This document shows positions 25,429 to 39,000 of a stretch of DNA of 64,000 bases, one piece after another (position 1 is the stretch's first letter; each line of letters begins with the position of its first letter). Both the position numbers and the translations under genes were made by a program. Source of the DNA: Mansonella perstans (lineage: Eukaryota; Nematoda; Chromadorea; Rhabditida; Onchocercidae); the NCBI GenBank assembly GCA_037074765.1, contig JBAMDO010000015.1, positions 186,001 to 250,000 on the forward strand, read 5' to 3'. The notes beneath the pieces were generated by a model. That model saw nothing but the letters and a program-made list of their open reading frames with translations. It searched no databases and was not told where the DNA came from.

Positions 25429-27115
25429 CTATGATTTTTTAACAGACCTCCTTTTGGTACGAATACTCATTATGCCTCGTTTCTTTGGAATCAATTTATT
25501 TACTTGATAGCTGATGGCTGATGGAGCATCATCACGACTAATAGATGCGACGCCTTCTAAGGTTGACGCCTCTTCTCGAGAGTGATTTCTCCCAGCATCT
25601 TCCTCGTTGCTTTTACGCCCCTTATTCGTGGCACCTTGGCGTTTTCGACTTACCGTACCCATTGTCCGCCTCTGCTTAGGGAATGATACGCATTAGGAAG
25701 AACGACTTCTACTTAAGCAATCTCTCTTTCTAAAGTTTGAAAATTTCCTTCAATTTTCCGGAAAACTTTCGAAAAGTTTCAATTTGAATGACTGTGTTTG
25801 AATATTATGAAGGAAAGGCATTATATAAATTTCATCAGTTAATTATTATGGAAGCATTTTTACTTGAGTATTCGCTTTTGGAACCTCAAAATTATCCATC
25901 TGCGTTGACTGCGTTCCCTGAAATTTGTGTGAATTGGGTGTTTCAAAGCATTCTAAGTCAGATTAAAAAAAAAAATCACTGAAAATTTTGACAAATTGAG
26001 GTTACATTGGTTATTACCAGCTGTTCCGGTTCATGTGCTGTTTTTTCCTGGATTAAAATTTCGTGTCCGTTTCCCTTATTCGAATGCATTTTTTCTTCGT
26101 CGTCTTTCTCCTCATCGTTTGCTGCTTCATCTTTCTTCCTCGCAAACACTTTAAAATAGTTTGAAAAAGTAAACGAAAATCTAAATGAAAATTAAATGGA
26201 ATCAAAAATCACCAACTGTCTTCCCACTTTTCCAATACTTGCATTGGTAAATGGCGAATTGATACCTAATAGAAGTCCAGAAGTGTAGTTAAAGGTCTTT
26301 AAACTATCTTTTTCGAACTTTGGAAATCAATTCAGATAATTTTAGCTAAGTTACTTCATTCAGATGAGCTAAATTCAGATAATTTTAGCCTTTTATCTAG
26401 TTTTAGCTAAACGATTCTAATTTGAGATGCATAGAAATTAATATTATCCAAAAGTTAAATTTACTTTTTTCATTTTTTCAGAGTATTAGTAAAGAAACCT
26501 TTTCTTTGATTGCTTAAATTTTTCTCACTAGTTTGCGTTGCATCTATTAATTTAATTAAATCCCGGTTCATATTTTTTTCAGCTTGATTTGGTTCCTGCA
26601 ACTTTCGACCTCATAATGATTCAGGAATTATCGTAATGATTTATTAATTATCGTACCATATCTTGAAATTAATAACTGTTCACTTACTAGAATATTACTA
26701 ACATAGAATAGGATTGATGAACATATGAAGGTAAAAGGAATTTCGTCGCTTCAACATGAAACAGTACCGATTCATTTATGCCTTCGATGTCTTTATCATG
26801 CAAAATAACTGATTCCTGGCGCATTTTCTGCAAATTCTAATTCGAGATTCTTTTGAAAGTCATTTAGTAATTTGTACAGGTTAAAAGCCCTTTAGTCATT
26901 TTGAAAACTTGTAGTTTTGTTTGGGAAAGCTTTTTTTGCAAAAACTCTGAAATTTGCTAGATTGTAATAAATGTATAGCACACCGCTGTTTTATTATGTG
27001 CTGCTCTTCCTTTGAATACACAACCAAATCGGACTAACAATACAAATGTACCAATCACTGAAACAAATACTGAAAGAGTACTGTTGAAAAGCGAAACCTC
27101 GCAGCTACCGCTCAT
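25429..27115 (-). CDS. Unrecognised single-pass membrane protein with charged, basic tail
   Basis: Five exons assemble perfectly in phase: 26984-27115, 26768-26827, 26529-26595, 26018-26148 and 25429-25671, giving 210 residues from ATG to TAA/TAG-type stop. The protein begins MSGSCEVSLFNSTLSVFV. The NST is a possible N-glycosylation site, and residues about 13-32 form one hydrophobic membrane span. No cleavable signal is evident, so a type III topology with a short outside N-terminus is likely. The long inside part is hydrophilic: an acidic-basic stretch (EEKDDEEKM), then a C-terminal region rich in Arg/Lys ending IRTKRRSVKKS. There are no enzyme motifs. I do not recognise the family, and only the last exon has a long open frame, so the gene is easy to miss. 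The first donor (GCG|GTGTGC) is not ideal. Confidence 0.66.
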
Positions 27116-30019
27116 GACAAGTCATTAGATAAAAACTGATTAAAATGATTCCTTACCTAGATTATCACACACACAATAATTTATTATGGAAGAAAAAAGA
27201 ACACAATTCAGGGCTCAGATTACTTTTCTAAACTTGGAAAGTTTATATGAATAAATCATCAGTTAGCTAACATTTTTTGAATTCTTTTTCTCAACCATTA
27301 GTATCGCAAATTTTGGATACTTCTAAACTGGTTTGATGAAAGAATTGATGAATACATCCGGAAACAAATAGCTGTCCAAATTATAATATTTATCTTACGT
27401 TTGACCTAATTCCAGACCAATTTGTTAATAACAAAAAAAAGTTAAGATTAGTCAGCAAATATTTATGAACAGATCGTCAAAATTGGCACAAAATATACCT
27501 ATACTCACCGTTAGCTTACTCGCCACTTAGTCCACATTCTCTGGAACAAACAAATATCAAAATCCGAAGTAGAAATGTTTGAGAAACAAGGAAGACTATG
27601 CAGAAGTACTATATTTTTTGAGAGAAATACATGTGTGGTATGTGAAATTTTCAGTTTCGGTGACAATTTTTGGATTACATAGTCATAGTTCAAAACTCTT
27701 AAATGAAATACTTCATATTACCGTTTCTACATAAATCGAAACCACTAAAAATGCGCAAGCCAAATTCCAGTGTTAAGCTATCCTCCAATTAAGCCAATTA
27801 TCATTAAAAAAAAAAAAAAAGTGAAACTTACTGAGCCAGAATATATCTAGTAATTCAGAAACCAAACATTTCAAATATCGAAATTTCAAAGTATCCTCAA
27901 GGAATGACGAAAATCATCTGCAGAAAGGAGTGTCGCCTAAATCGAGACCAGTACCAAACTCATACCAGTTATTGGTTTATTTACACTCTGTTGAATTCAG
28001 TGTAAAATATTATTCATTCAACATTTCCTCTTTCCTGTCACAAAAGCACTAATTTCCACTGATTTATTCAAATGTGTTATTCGATACGGTAACTATTCAA
28101 CTAATCTCGCTGTACGAGAATTCATAAAACTCACTGAACTGCTTAAAAACAGAATTCTCGAACGCCTTGAGTGAAGTACAAATTAAATAATTAAGTGTTT
28201 GCTAGAATTCAATGTTTAGTGATCACTGTTGTTGCTATTAAAAAGCACTGAGAGCTCAAAACTTACTGTTTAGAATATATTAAAACTTTAATTCTAAATT
28301 AAGTTTGTGCACTCATTTCTTCAAATGATTACGACCAGAATCTCTTCATATAATGCGTAGTAACAAAACAACTTTTCCCAGAAAGATCAGGTATGTTCTA
28401 CAAGAAAATTTTAAAATGCTTTTATAATAAAGCAAGAAGATTCCTACTGTAGAACTGAACAAACCCAGAAATTTTGTAAGCATTTTTTAAGATATTCTTC
28501 GGAAAATTTTCATATTTCCAAAATGGTTATAATTTATTTCACAGTTTCAAATCCGCTCCTACGACTGAACCGTAGTTAGATTTTTTTAATTGAAGCAGAA
28601 TATGTGAGCTTGTTAGTAAAGATATTGTTAATTACTTGTGTCAATGTTATTAGGATTCAAGAAAAGCAGAAAGGTCAATTCCATTTTTCTGAATAATGAT
28701 TAATGAAATGAATCTTAAACTGATCCCTTATCTATGATCACATAAGAATGTAGATCAAATGATAAAACTGGGTTACTTTTGCGAAAGCTAGTCACTCTCG
28801 ATTAGGTTACTCTTCAAAAAAACCAAGTCACTTTGAACTAAGTTACTTTAACAAAAACTAAATCACTTTAATTTAGGTTTCTTTGCATGTCCTTGGTAAC
28901 AAATCACGATGTGCTATACTTGCAAAAATTCAACAATACATCAATCAAAATTATGAAAAAAATCAAACTGAAATTCTGTTTAAAAAAAATCAAATCATTT
29001 ATAAATATATTTGAGCAGAATAATTGGCCTTGACATAAGATTACACATGGCGAAGTAAGTTAGACTATAAGACTACATATGGCGAAGCAAGTTAGATTAC
29101 AACGGTGTAAGAACAAATAAAGTTCGCATGACTGTAGAAGCAAATATTTCTAAAAAAATTTTTGACATAAGAATTCGCTAATTAAATTCTCATTTAAAAT
29201 TAAAAATGCCAAATGTCTCTCCAGAATTTTGTTTTTTACGTTGAATAATAGGTGTGTGTACACATAAAATTCAGACAATATTTCCTCGGTGTTACCATGT
29301 TTGAAAATCTCTTATAGCAGAAAGAGTAATCAGAAAAATTAGAGCACCAAAAAAATAATCATCAGTACTATCACACAGATCTCATAGAAAATCTCAGTGC
29401 ATGGAAATACAAGCCCTTCATTTGAACTTCAAAAGTGATGAAAGCTAAAACTTCTGACGATAGTGAATTTCTCAGAATTTTTTCGAATCAGCTCTCAAAA
29501 CCCGCAACATCACAATTCGAAAGTTGCAAACACTTAAAATCACTTTTACCGTTTGGTATAAAACTAAACTAATCATCCAAAATTTAACTACTAAATATAA
29601 GTGAATATGAAGAGCTAGTCCAGTATAAGTTTAAAATTAAGGACAATCATGCAGTAATTTCCAACAAATATTAGAAATTGCTTCAGAATTCATTTAAATC
29701 AATTTTTTTTTTCTCTGCATTTGATGGAAGTTTCCTATTTTGGAAATGAACATGCTCTTCAAATACTCGTATGAAGAATAAGACTACACTGGATATTTTT
29801 AAAGCTCAACAATTGCATTATATATAAATACGAAAAGCTGGAATACGAATCAATGCCTGAAACTTCGAGACTATGAGGAATTTCGAAAAATCAGACATAA
29901 TTACAACAAAATTTCATAACCCAACATATAAGCATAGTCGACCGTAAATTTTAGCTCTCAACAGTGATTTGCATTAAACTAGAATACACCTGTCTGATTT
30001 CCTTGTTGTAAAAATAATG
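27116..30019. other. Intergenic, 2.9 kb; promoter of membrane-protein gene and MICAL 3' flank
   Basis: No ORF longer than about 60 codons with any family signal is present. The sequence is AT-rich with imperfect short repeats, including a 32-bp tandem pair at 29036-29099 and degenerate AGTTACTTT-type units at 28770-28880. Confidence 0.45.
29036..29099. repeat. Imperfect tandem duplication, period 32 bp
   Basis: Two adjacent copies both start with TAAGA and share ATGGCGAAG and AAGTTAGA. They differ at a handful of bases. Confidence 0.8.
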
Positions 30020-33000
30020 TTAGATGAAGACCGGCTTGAAATTGCGATATGAAGCTCCTTTCGACCCAATTAGTGTTGATAGATCTGGTACTTTGTGCTG
30101 CCAAGCTCTAAAAAATTGAAATCATAAAAATTACGCTAAATTTTCTAATGAAATTAAAAAGTAGATGAAAAATTTCAGCTGCCAAAATGAGAGAGAGTTT
30201 TCTGAAATTTTATTGCTCATTTTTTTACAGATGACGGGATCGAAAAAAAAAAACGGAACTGAATGATTATCATAAATTCAGTAATTAAGTTCTACACTTA
30301 ACAAAGAATTAAAAACAAAAGAAATGATTTCTTTCCTGGGACACGAATTTCAATAAAAAAGAATAATACCAAATGCAGTAAAAAATACAATACCTTTCTT
30401 TCACCACTTTCAGCTGCTTCTGTATGGCATCACGCATTTCTAAAACTGCCAATGTCTTCTTCAAAATCGATTTCTCAGCCTATATTTATTTTCGTAAATA
30501 AAAAATAGAAGAATATCCAGAAAACTCCAAAAACGATATTGAAAGCGATCTTTACAAATCTAGATAATAATATATAGTAAATTTCTCACTGGATTTCTTG
30601 CTGTTGCATCATAAAAACTAATTTGCTTTTTTTTAAATGGGACTCCAAATCATTATAATTTCATCATTTAAATATATACCTCTAAATCAAACATAAATTT
30701 TGTAATCTTGCAATAAACATTTGATAAGAAAACTTCACTTGACTATCAGAAGAAAGTAATCCTCCAGCATTACTGTTCTGAACTTCCTTAAGCTGCAGTT
30801 GAAGGTTTTTATATTCTTCGTTCACTTCAAACTCAGATACTCGGAGTTTCAATTCTTCTTCACGTTGCTTCAATTGTATCATTTCCTGTACATATAACAA
30901 CCACTGCTCCAATATCCACAGATTTTCTGCATCTGCATGTAAAAGTAATCCCAAAATATATATAGTAAATCCGCAGGATTTTAGGAAATCCTAATCTGAA
31001 TTAACTTATTTTTTTTAATTTCGATTCATAACTGCATGCACATTTATACACAAAAAATATCAACTTTCTTCAGAGATTACTATAAGATAATACCATCACA
31101 CAGCCGTCTTTCTAAATCCCCAGCCACTGCTTCTACTTCTGATTTTCTGACATCAATTTCTTCCAGCTCGCGCTGCATTTCTTGTGCTGCACTAATACGT
31201 TCTTGTTCTTTTTGTCTTAAGATTCTTTCAGCCAGTTTCTGAAAATATCTGAAGAACTAGTAAGGGACTTGACAAAATCACTACAAATTTTATTATAACA
31301 ACATAATCACTAATATATGATTCTTTTTGAAAATGAAATGTATCACTAAATGATATCTAAAACAGAATCATGGCCGAACCATTTCACTTGATCTTTCTGA
31401 TGTTAAGATCCAACAATAAATTTTGAATCGACATTTAACATGCAAATTTTATCCTTCGTCACTAGATGCTGAAATCATTAAGGAATTTCACAGTAATAGT
31501 AATTTTCAAGAAAGTTACCTGAACACGAAGGATGTCTTTTTTTGTAAATGAAGTGGTTGGTAATTTGTTTTCTGAAATATTTTTATTAATTCAAAAAATA
31601 AAACAAGGAAGACAAAATGTGAAGCATTTAAACTTTGATTGATATATCTGATAGTTATATATAAATGAATAACTGTTATAGCAACAATGTAAACATCAGA
31701 AATGCGTGAATGTCACTGTTGATTTAAAAAAAATGTATACAGAGAACTTTACATCAAGATAATAGTTTCTTTAATATGAAACACCTGAAACATGAATTAT
31801 AAACATTCTTCAAAGAATACATGAAATCAAGCGTTAAAAGTAAAGCTGAAAAAAGGTGCAAATATTACCAGAAGAATCGGTGTTGGTAATGTTAACAGGA
31901 GAGTTTGAAGAGGAAGCTGTACTTTGGAAAAAACTTGAATGTTTCTTCGCCGAAGAAGTACTGACTACTTCGGATTCTCCTGAAGCCATTAAATAAAAAA
32001 TCTCTCGATAAATTCAGATGTACTTTCATTAAAAAAAATAAATTCAATGAAATTTAACACAAATAAGGTTTTGCGCCGCAATTAAAAAATTAAAAAGTAG
32101 TATGTAACAAGCGCACAGATCAAAAATTAAAGTTACCTCTCTAATTTCATAATTACAAAGCAGCATTACCTTCACGCGTTCGCAGTGTTCTAGGACTTGA
32201 AACTTCAACTAACATACTGTCATCTTTTTGGTCTTTAACATTTGCATTATTTAAATTGGAATCCTGCAAATCTGAGCAATTTTAGTAGAAATTGAACTGA
32301 TTCATTTCTGAATTCTGGCACAACTGACCGTTTAACAAGGATGTTCCGTTTCACCAACATTCTGAATTATATCCTTATAAAATGATACTCATCTCAGTGG
32401 TAGCAGATAATTTCATAATTTAATATGAATCAATCCACTGACTTCATTCGAATTCGCAAAACGACTTGCCTTGTCAGTAGGCTGCAGAGCCTTGATTTTC
32501 TCAGCACTGAACAACTGAGCTAGAAGACCAAGATCTGAAAATGTATTTATATCTAACATTTTCATTTGATGAGATCAATAAGCTTTTGTCACAGATAATT
32601 CTTTCACTCCCTACTTCCAACTTTCAGTTATAATGAACATGAACATTATGCTACAAATTTAGTGAACAATTACAAAAAAAAATTTCACTTGATTGCGCAG
32701 TTGGTCGTGAGCGAACTGTCGTTGCTTTCTGGGAATGATCATCATTTGATGGAGGCGAAAAATGAGCAAAACCAAATGTATCTACTGGAGGTGATGTACA
32801 AATTCTCTGAAATAAAATGCAAAAGATCCCAATTTTAACTGCAAAATTCAATTCAGTAATCAAATTAAAGTAATCTATCACGATAAGCCATCTTATTCTT
32901 GGAATTCTTTTTTAGATCGAAAACATACTTATACCAACGTCAAACTCAAAGGACAAAAGCAGTACCGATTTCATTTGAAAAGCTGCAAAAAAATTAAGTC

Positions 33001-36000
33001 AAGAGAATCCTTGTCTTCCAGTAACATATTGGATTTACTTTCAAGTTAGTGGCGCAAAAAAAAAAAAAGACGGAATCTCAGCATTAAAAATTAATTCCCT
33101 ATCTTTACTCATTGCAAATCAGTACTTCAATATCATTTCGGCTAAGATCCAGAGAAAGATGGCGAGAGAAACGTGATACAACTTTCGAAGATTGCCTGGG
33201 TATCGAGTGGCGCTTTCTGGTTCTCCATAATTCTAAAACATTCACTATAACAACATAATAATTCTAAAGCAAATGTAGTAATATAAATTTCAATATATCG
33301 CATATTTATTAGGAAGAAAACTTTCAGGTTGAGTTTCCCAACTATTGTAACGAAAAATATAGCAATCCTGCTCAAAATTAAAAATGATTGGACAGAAGAC
33401 TAGCGCTTCTTGGACGGAAGACTAGAAATGAGTTACCTAATTCGCCATCAACTTTTAACTTCGCCTTGGTATGATCCAGTTCTTCAGTTTCCGTGAATGG
33501 AATTAATACCTGCTAAAAATATAGTCTGTAAAAAATAAAAAACAACGAAGTTGAAAAGTTGCAATTTTAGATTTAAAACTATAACTACTTTATCGCAATC
33601 TATCAAATTTGTAGTATCTCTCGATCTTCTTTCTCCAAAATGCAAAAATAGGAACTGTATAAGTTCCTATTTTTTACAAGTTTCTCCGTCAAAGTTCCAT
33701 ATCAAATGAATTCAATTATGTGAACAAATCTCAAATAAAAAATCTAAATGATTGGCAAATTGCAAAAAAAAAAAAAAAGAAAAAACAAAACAGTGCTCAG
33801 TAGGCAATATAGTGATTACTTCTCTGAAAGTAAGATGGTGATTTTTTTCAGATAAATCTTTCTTCAAATTCATTGTTAGCATCAATGTCGACGATTCAGC
33901 TGTCGTGACTGGTATCAATTCGTTTTTGTTTTTGGCGATATTTACATGAGAATTTGCATTAGGCTCTTTGCATTCTTTTCCTACTGATGAAATGTTATTG
34001 GATTTTTGCTGCCGCCGCTCTTTGAATGTCTTCAAAAGTTTTAATGCCTGAAAGTAAAATAACGGCAAACCAATAAGTTCATAAGTTGAAAATGCAATAA
34101 GATAGTTGCAGGCGTCAAGCAATGATACTGGTAATACTACTGCAAACTCCTAGATCCTAAAAGTTTAAACAAAAAAGAAAGAAAAAAAAAGAAAGTACCA
34201 GTAGAAATCGATAATAAATCACATCTAAACAAGTGAAATATCACAAGTTAGAGCTTTAAAGAACGAGCATAAGTCTTTTGAAAATCTCTTACCGAATATC
34301 ATTTCCTTTTTTTCTTAACGATGTAGCATTGGCTCTAATTCTTCTAAAAAGATGAGTTCTATCTTTTTTGTCATTTTCAGTAATTATCAGTTCTATCTTT
34401 GTAACTAATTGTCAGTGTTAAACGAGAAACAAAACCGCAAAAATTAACCTGTGCTTCACTTAACGATCTATCCGTATTCTCATCAAAATTTTCCAGCACA
34501 GTTGACTCTAAATCAACCATTTCATCTTCCATGAAATCACTTTCATTATCGTCGTCATCACCTTCATCATCTTTACCAGAAGACAAATACTCATTCTCAT
34601 CTTCTGAAAATGAAGTGGCTGCCGCTGTGATCGCAAACTTTATCAGCACAACCAGATAAACGCCGAACTTAAATCTGTACGAAATTCTCGCTTTCCTCTT
34701 ATTAGTGTAAGAAATATCAGACTGAAAAATGCTAAAGCTCAACATACAAACTTATGAATTTATAAGTAGTATTAAAATCAGATTAAAAACCCACCTAACA
34801 ATTCCTCGTCACTGAAATTATCGTGATCAATTAAACAGGTTCCATTGCTGCTAGCTGAAGCTGCTTTTTCTTTTGTGGTTATCTAAATCGAAATAAAATA
34901 AAGCACTGCATTAACTTTACATTTTAATAATATCTTTAAAGAAAGTTTTGAAAATGTTCTTCAAACAATTCAATAAGATGGAAATATTTTCCTTATTGCA
35001 ATAAAATTCCTAATTCATCTCTCAGAAACTAAGGATATGTTCCTAGTTATTAAATTCAATAATTTAATTGACAAATTAGCAAGCCAACCTTTCCATCATG
35101 TATTTCGAACTCGGCATGCTCTCGTGCTGCATGTAGATGTGATGATGGCAGTAATGCACCAATAGCTTCTTTTTGAGCACGCATTTTTTCAATTGTCTTA
35201 CCAAGAAGCATGGATGGTGAGTTCCGTCCAGTTCGCTGTGCAATGGGTGCAACTGCGAATTGCTGGAACTTAAATTATCAAATCAGAATAGCGCAATGTC
35301 AATTTTCAGCCAAGACTTTATTGCACAGTGAAAGTAGCCAACATATGTTAAGATAAGTAATCAAGATTGAACAAAATCCACTTTTTTATTAGTTTCAAAC
35401 ATATTTGAAACTAATAAAAAACTTTATTTTGCAACTGTTTTACTCATTTTGCATTTCTACATGCTAAGCAAACGATAGAGCTTTTATACTAACATCTACA
35501 GGCGTAGTATATCCATTGACATCATTCAAGGTATCCTTCAGTGTTGATAAATATGGCCCTACAAATATTGCACCTGATGACACAATTTTTTTTTTTCGAA
35601 AATCAACAATTCATTGCAAATATCCAAAAATTAAAAATTAATTAAACTGCAAGAAAAATTTACCAGTAGAATCATTTGCTTTACAAACATTTTTTTCTAT
35701 CCGTGCAATTTTTTCTAGAACTGGTAAGTTTATGTGCTGCATGCAAAAAAACCTGGAAATGAATCTTTGAGTAAATCAGAAAAAAAGTAATCATTTAAAA
35801 TTATCAAAAGCAAATTAATTTAACATCTACAATGAAATACACAGCATCAAAAACACAAGATCCAAATCCTGGTAAGTTTATTATAATGAAGTAACACCTG
35901 GTTCTATATGTAAAAATATAACTTAGAACTTCCTGAGAAGGGCATTAGAGAAAGCTCTACGTCTTTTGAATGCCAAATCCACAGAAATAAAAATTGAATG

Positions 36001-39000
36001 GAATATACAGAATCGCTCTGTGATCAACCTCGGATTAAAATTTCGAAGATTTCGATCCTGAGCGCAATTACCGAGCCGTAACGGCTGCTCACAAAAGGCA
36101 CAACGAAAGCACTTTTTGTGAATAAACATTCCTTCCACTTGCATTCGCTCAGCTAAGTAAACAACTTTCAAACAGAGTTGACAAAGGATCTGTCGACGGG
36201 CGTTAACACTGTCGCACGATAACTGCATAACAGGCATCGAACGAGGCCTTGCGGAAACGCTTGAAGATGACAGCTTATTCTTAAAGTCAAAAAACAAATT
36301 TAGACTCAATAGAAAATAAATTAAGCCCAAAATAAACTTCCAGTCTGACCGGTGTCAAAAATTATAAAAAAATAACGAAGTCTCATTTTCTTTGTTCCAG
36401 CCTGATGCTGACGTAAATTTAACTACAGAGAGCAATTATAACACAATTTCAATTGCTTTGCTAGACTTGTAGTTGATTTCACTACAGGCATAACAAGATT
36501 ATACCTGAAAAATAACAGTTTGATTTTCTGGGCGTGAAGCTGATGAACTGATTCCGTTTTCTTGCGAAATCGCCTTTTTTGGAGGCGGAGGTGGTGGAGA
36601 TTTACCAGCATTTACGTGAAGTTTACTTCCCATATCTACTGCCTAGAATTTCAACTTCATTGTAAGAGACTAAAATGTAATATCGAAATCTTCCATTGAA
36701 TCACTCAAGTCTGCTGAATTTCAGATATCTTTAAAATAACCACTCTTCGTGCCCTATATACAAGTCTTGAAAGATACCAAGCCATTTTTATTCTTCGTTC
36801 TGGAGACAATATCAATGCCAACCAAATTTTGATTCTTCAACAACGTTTCCGCTTTTAATAGCTTTTCGTCAATCTCCTAAACAGTTGTTTTCCCTCAAAG
36901 TATTGGATTTTTAAATCATGTTGAATATAATATAACAAAGTAGAAGTTGACTTGAACGTCCTTAAAACACAGAAAAAATGAAAAAAAAAAAAAAAAAAAA
37001 AAGAGAATAAAATATAAAATTACCTTATATTTTTCATCAGCATGCTTAAACCCCTCATTAGCGGTTTGCCGTGCTGCTGCCGCATTCGTGCAGATAATCT
37101 AAAATATATTTAATGAAAGTAAGGATTTCTACTACTATCATAACTTAAGTTAGTATTAACCAGAAACAATTCGATACATTGGGAGGTGTAAAAAAAGGAA
37201 AAACTCCACTGCATGATTGTAAATAATGAAAATGGATAGAAAGTTGAATTACTGAAATGTGCATGCTATCAGTCGGATGTTCAAGGTTAAATTTAAAAAA
37301 AAAATGAAATAACTCAATTCCTAATAAACAGAGAAACACGAGCATATCGTTACAACCTGAAAATAGTAGAACAATTTTTATTGCAAGCTTCACTTTTAGT
37401 GGAATTTCCTATGTGCAGCAACAGATTAAGATAAAAGATAGTGCGTACTTTTTCTTCTTTGGAAGTAAGAACCCGATATTGTTCTTTGTTGAAAAGCAAG
37501 CCCATCGCAGTCTGCTCAAGTTTTAATTCCATTTCATCTATGTCGTGTTTGTCCATCTTTCTCGCCAAAACATTTGCCAGTCGCTGTTTATTGCGATATA
37601 TTTCCTCTGTCATTTCCTTCGCCAATTCACCACTCACGATTTTTTCAACCTGTTATTAAAATTAAGCAAAATACAAATTGACGGACTTTTTTTGGAAAGA
37701 AACTGAATCAGACATAAAAACCTGTGATAAAAAATCACACCATCCAAACGAGTAGTTTATACCGAATTCTATAGCTACTTGCTATTTACGATAAATAAGG
37801 AACAAATAAAATTTCTTACAGCATAGAGTCGCTCAGGGTTCAATTTCTCAACAGCTGGTCGCTTCGTTCTATATTTCAGTGACTGCGATTCGGCTAATTG
37901 CATGAAAGCATTTCGATCTAAACGTTTACAGCAATAGTCGAATTTTTCATCACTTGGCTCCGCTACTGCGTCTTCTACCTTGCATAAAATTGTCAAATTA
38001 GTTATGCCATAATTGAAACTCCTGAAGTAACTCAAAATCTTTCTTCTCATTTTTGTACTTTTTGTGTAAAAACAGTGCGGAAAATAACGCCATGAACACA
38101 CTCAATTTGGCTTTCACAAACCTCAAAATATTGATTTTTTAATAATAAAAATAGTGCAAAGCTGCAGTTTTTAAATTGCTTTATGCGTAATATTTTTATT
38201 ATATACTCAAACGTGAAGTAAGTTTCAGATATAGGATTAAAATATTGGCAGTAAACGCCATCCAGTAGTTATTTCCCCATACTTTTCAACAAAATAACAC
38301 ATTCAAATCCAACCGGAAGCAAACAACAAAAGAAAATGAAAACCTTTACTTCAACATCGTGCTTGTCCTTCAAAAAGCCTTTCATTCGTTCCACATTCTC
38401 GTCCAATACAGTAGTCGATGAAAATGCGTTTAAAAGATCCGATGTTCGACGGCAGATTGGTTCAGTTTTCTTTGTATGAGAAGTATCTACCTGTATATTT
38501 CATAGAATTCTTGAATTTGTTGTTGGCTTGCACTATTTTTAGGCAAGAAATACAGATATCAGGTAGTGTAGTTACCTGCCGTGTCTTCCGCTTATGAGAT
38601 ATTGTACTGGTTCTAATAGCATTCATTAGCATTTCTCGCATTTGCTGCGAATTACTTTTCAATGCATCAATAATGCTGCTTATATAAACAACTCGTGCAT
38701 CTGCGTTTACATCAATCCATTCAGCATGATTTTTACAAGGTGGTTCAATGCCAAACTCCTTTTTAACTACAGAAAATAATTTCTGAAAAAACAATTTAAA
38801 AAAATATGATTAGATGAGAGTGCACGTTTAGCAATTTTTCATCTTCTCAGTTTGGAAATCGGATTTTCTCTTCACACTGCTAATGCTGAAATTTGAATAC
38901 TTTCTGTAAAGAACATAAATATTTGAAACAATTTACCTCAATGATTGCATCAGGATCATCAGAAGCACGAAGTGACAAATAATCCACTAGATCTGGACGA

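Noticed and set aside
29979..30107. Alternative MICAL C-terminus ending in GNQTGVF
   Set aside because: It requires phase 0 at the last splice, while the previous exon ends in AG with two bases left over. The frame ending at 30020 fits.
35382..35421. Pre-microRNA
   Set aside because: The stem is too short and the loop too small for a typical precursor, so I report only the inverted repeat.
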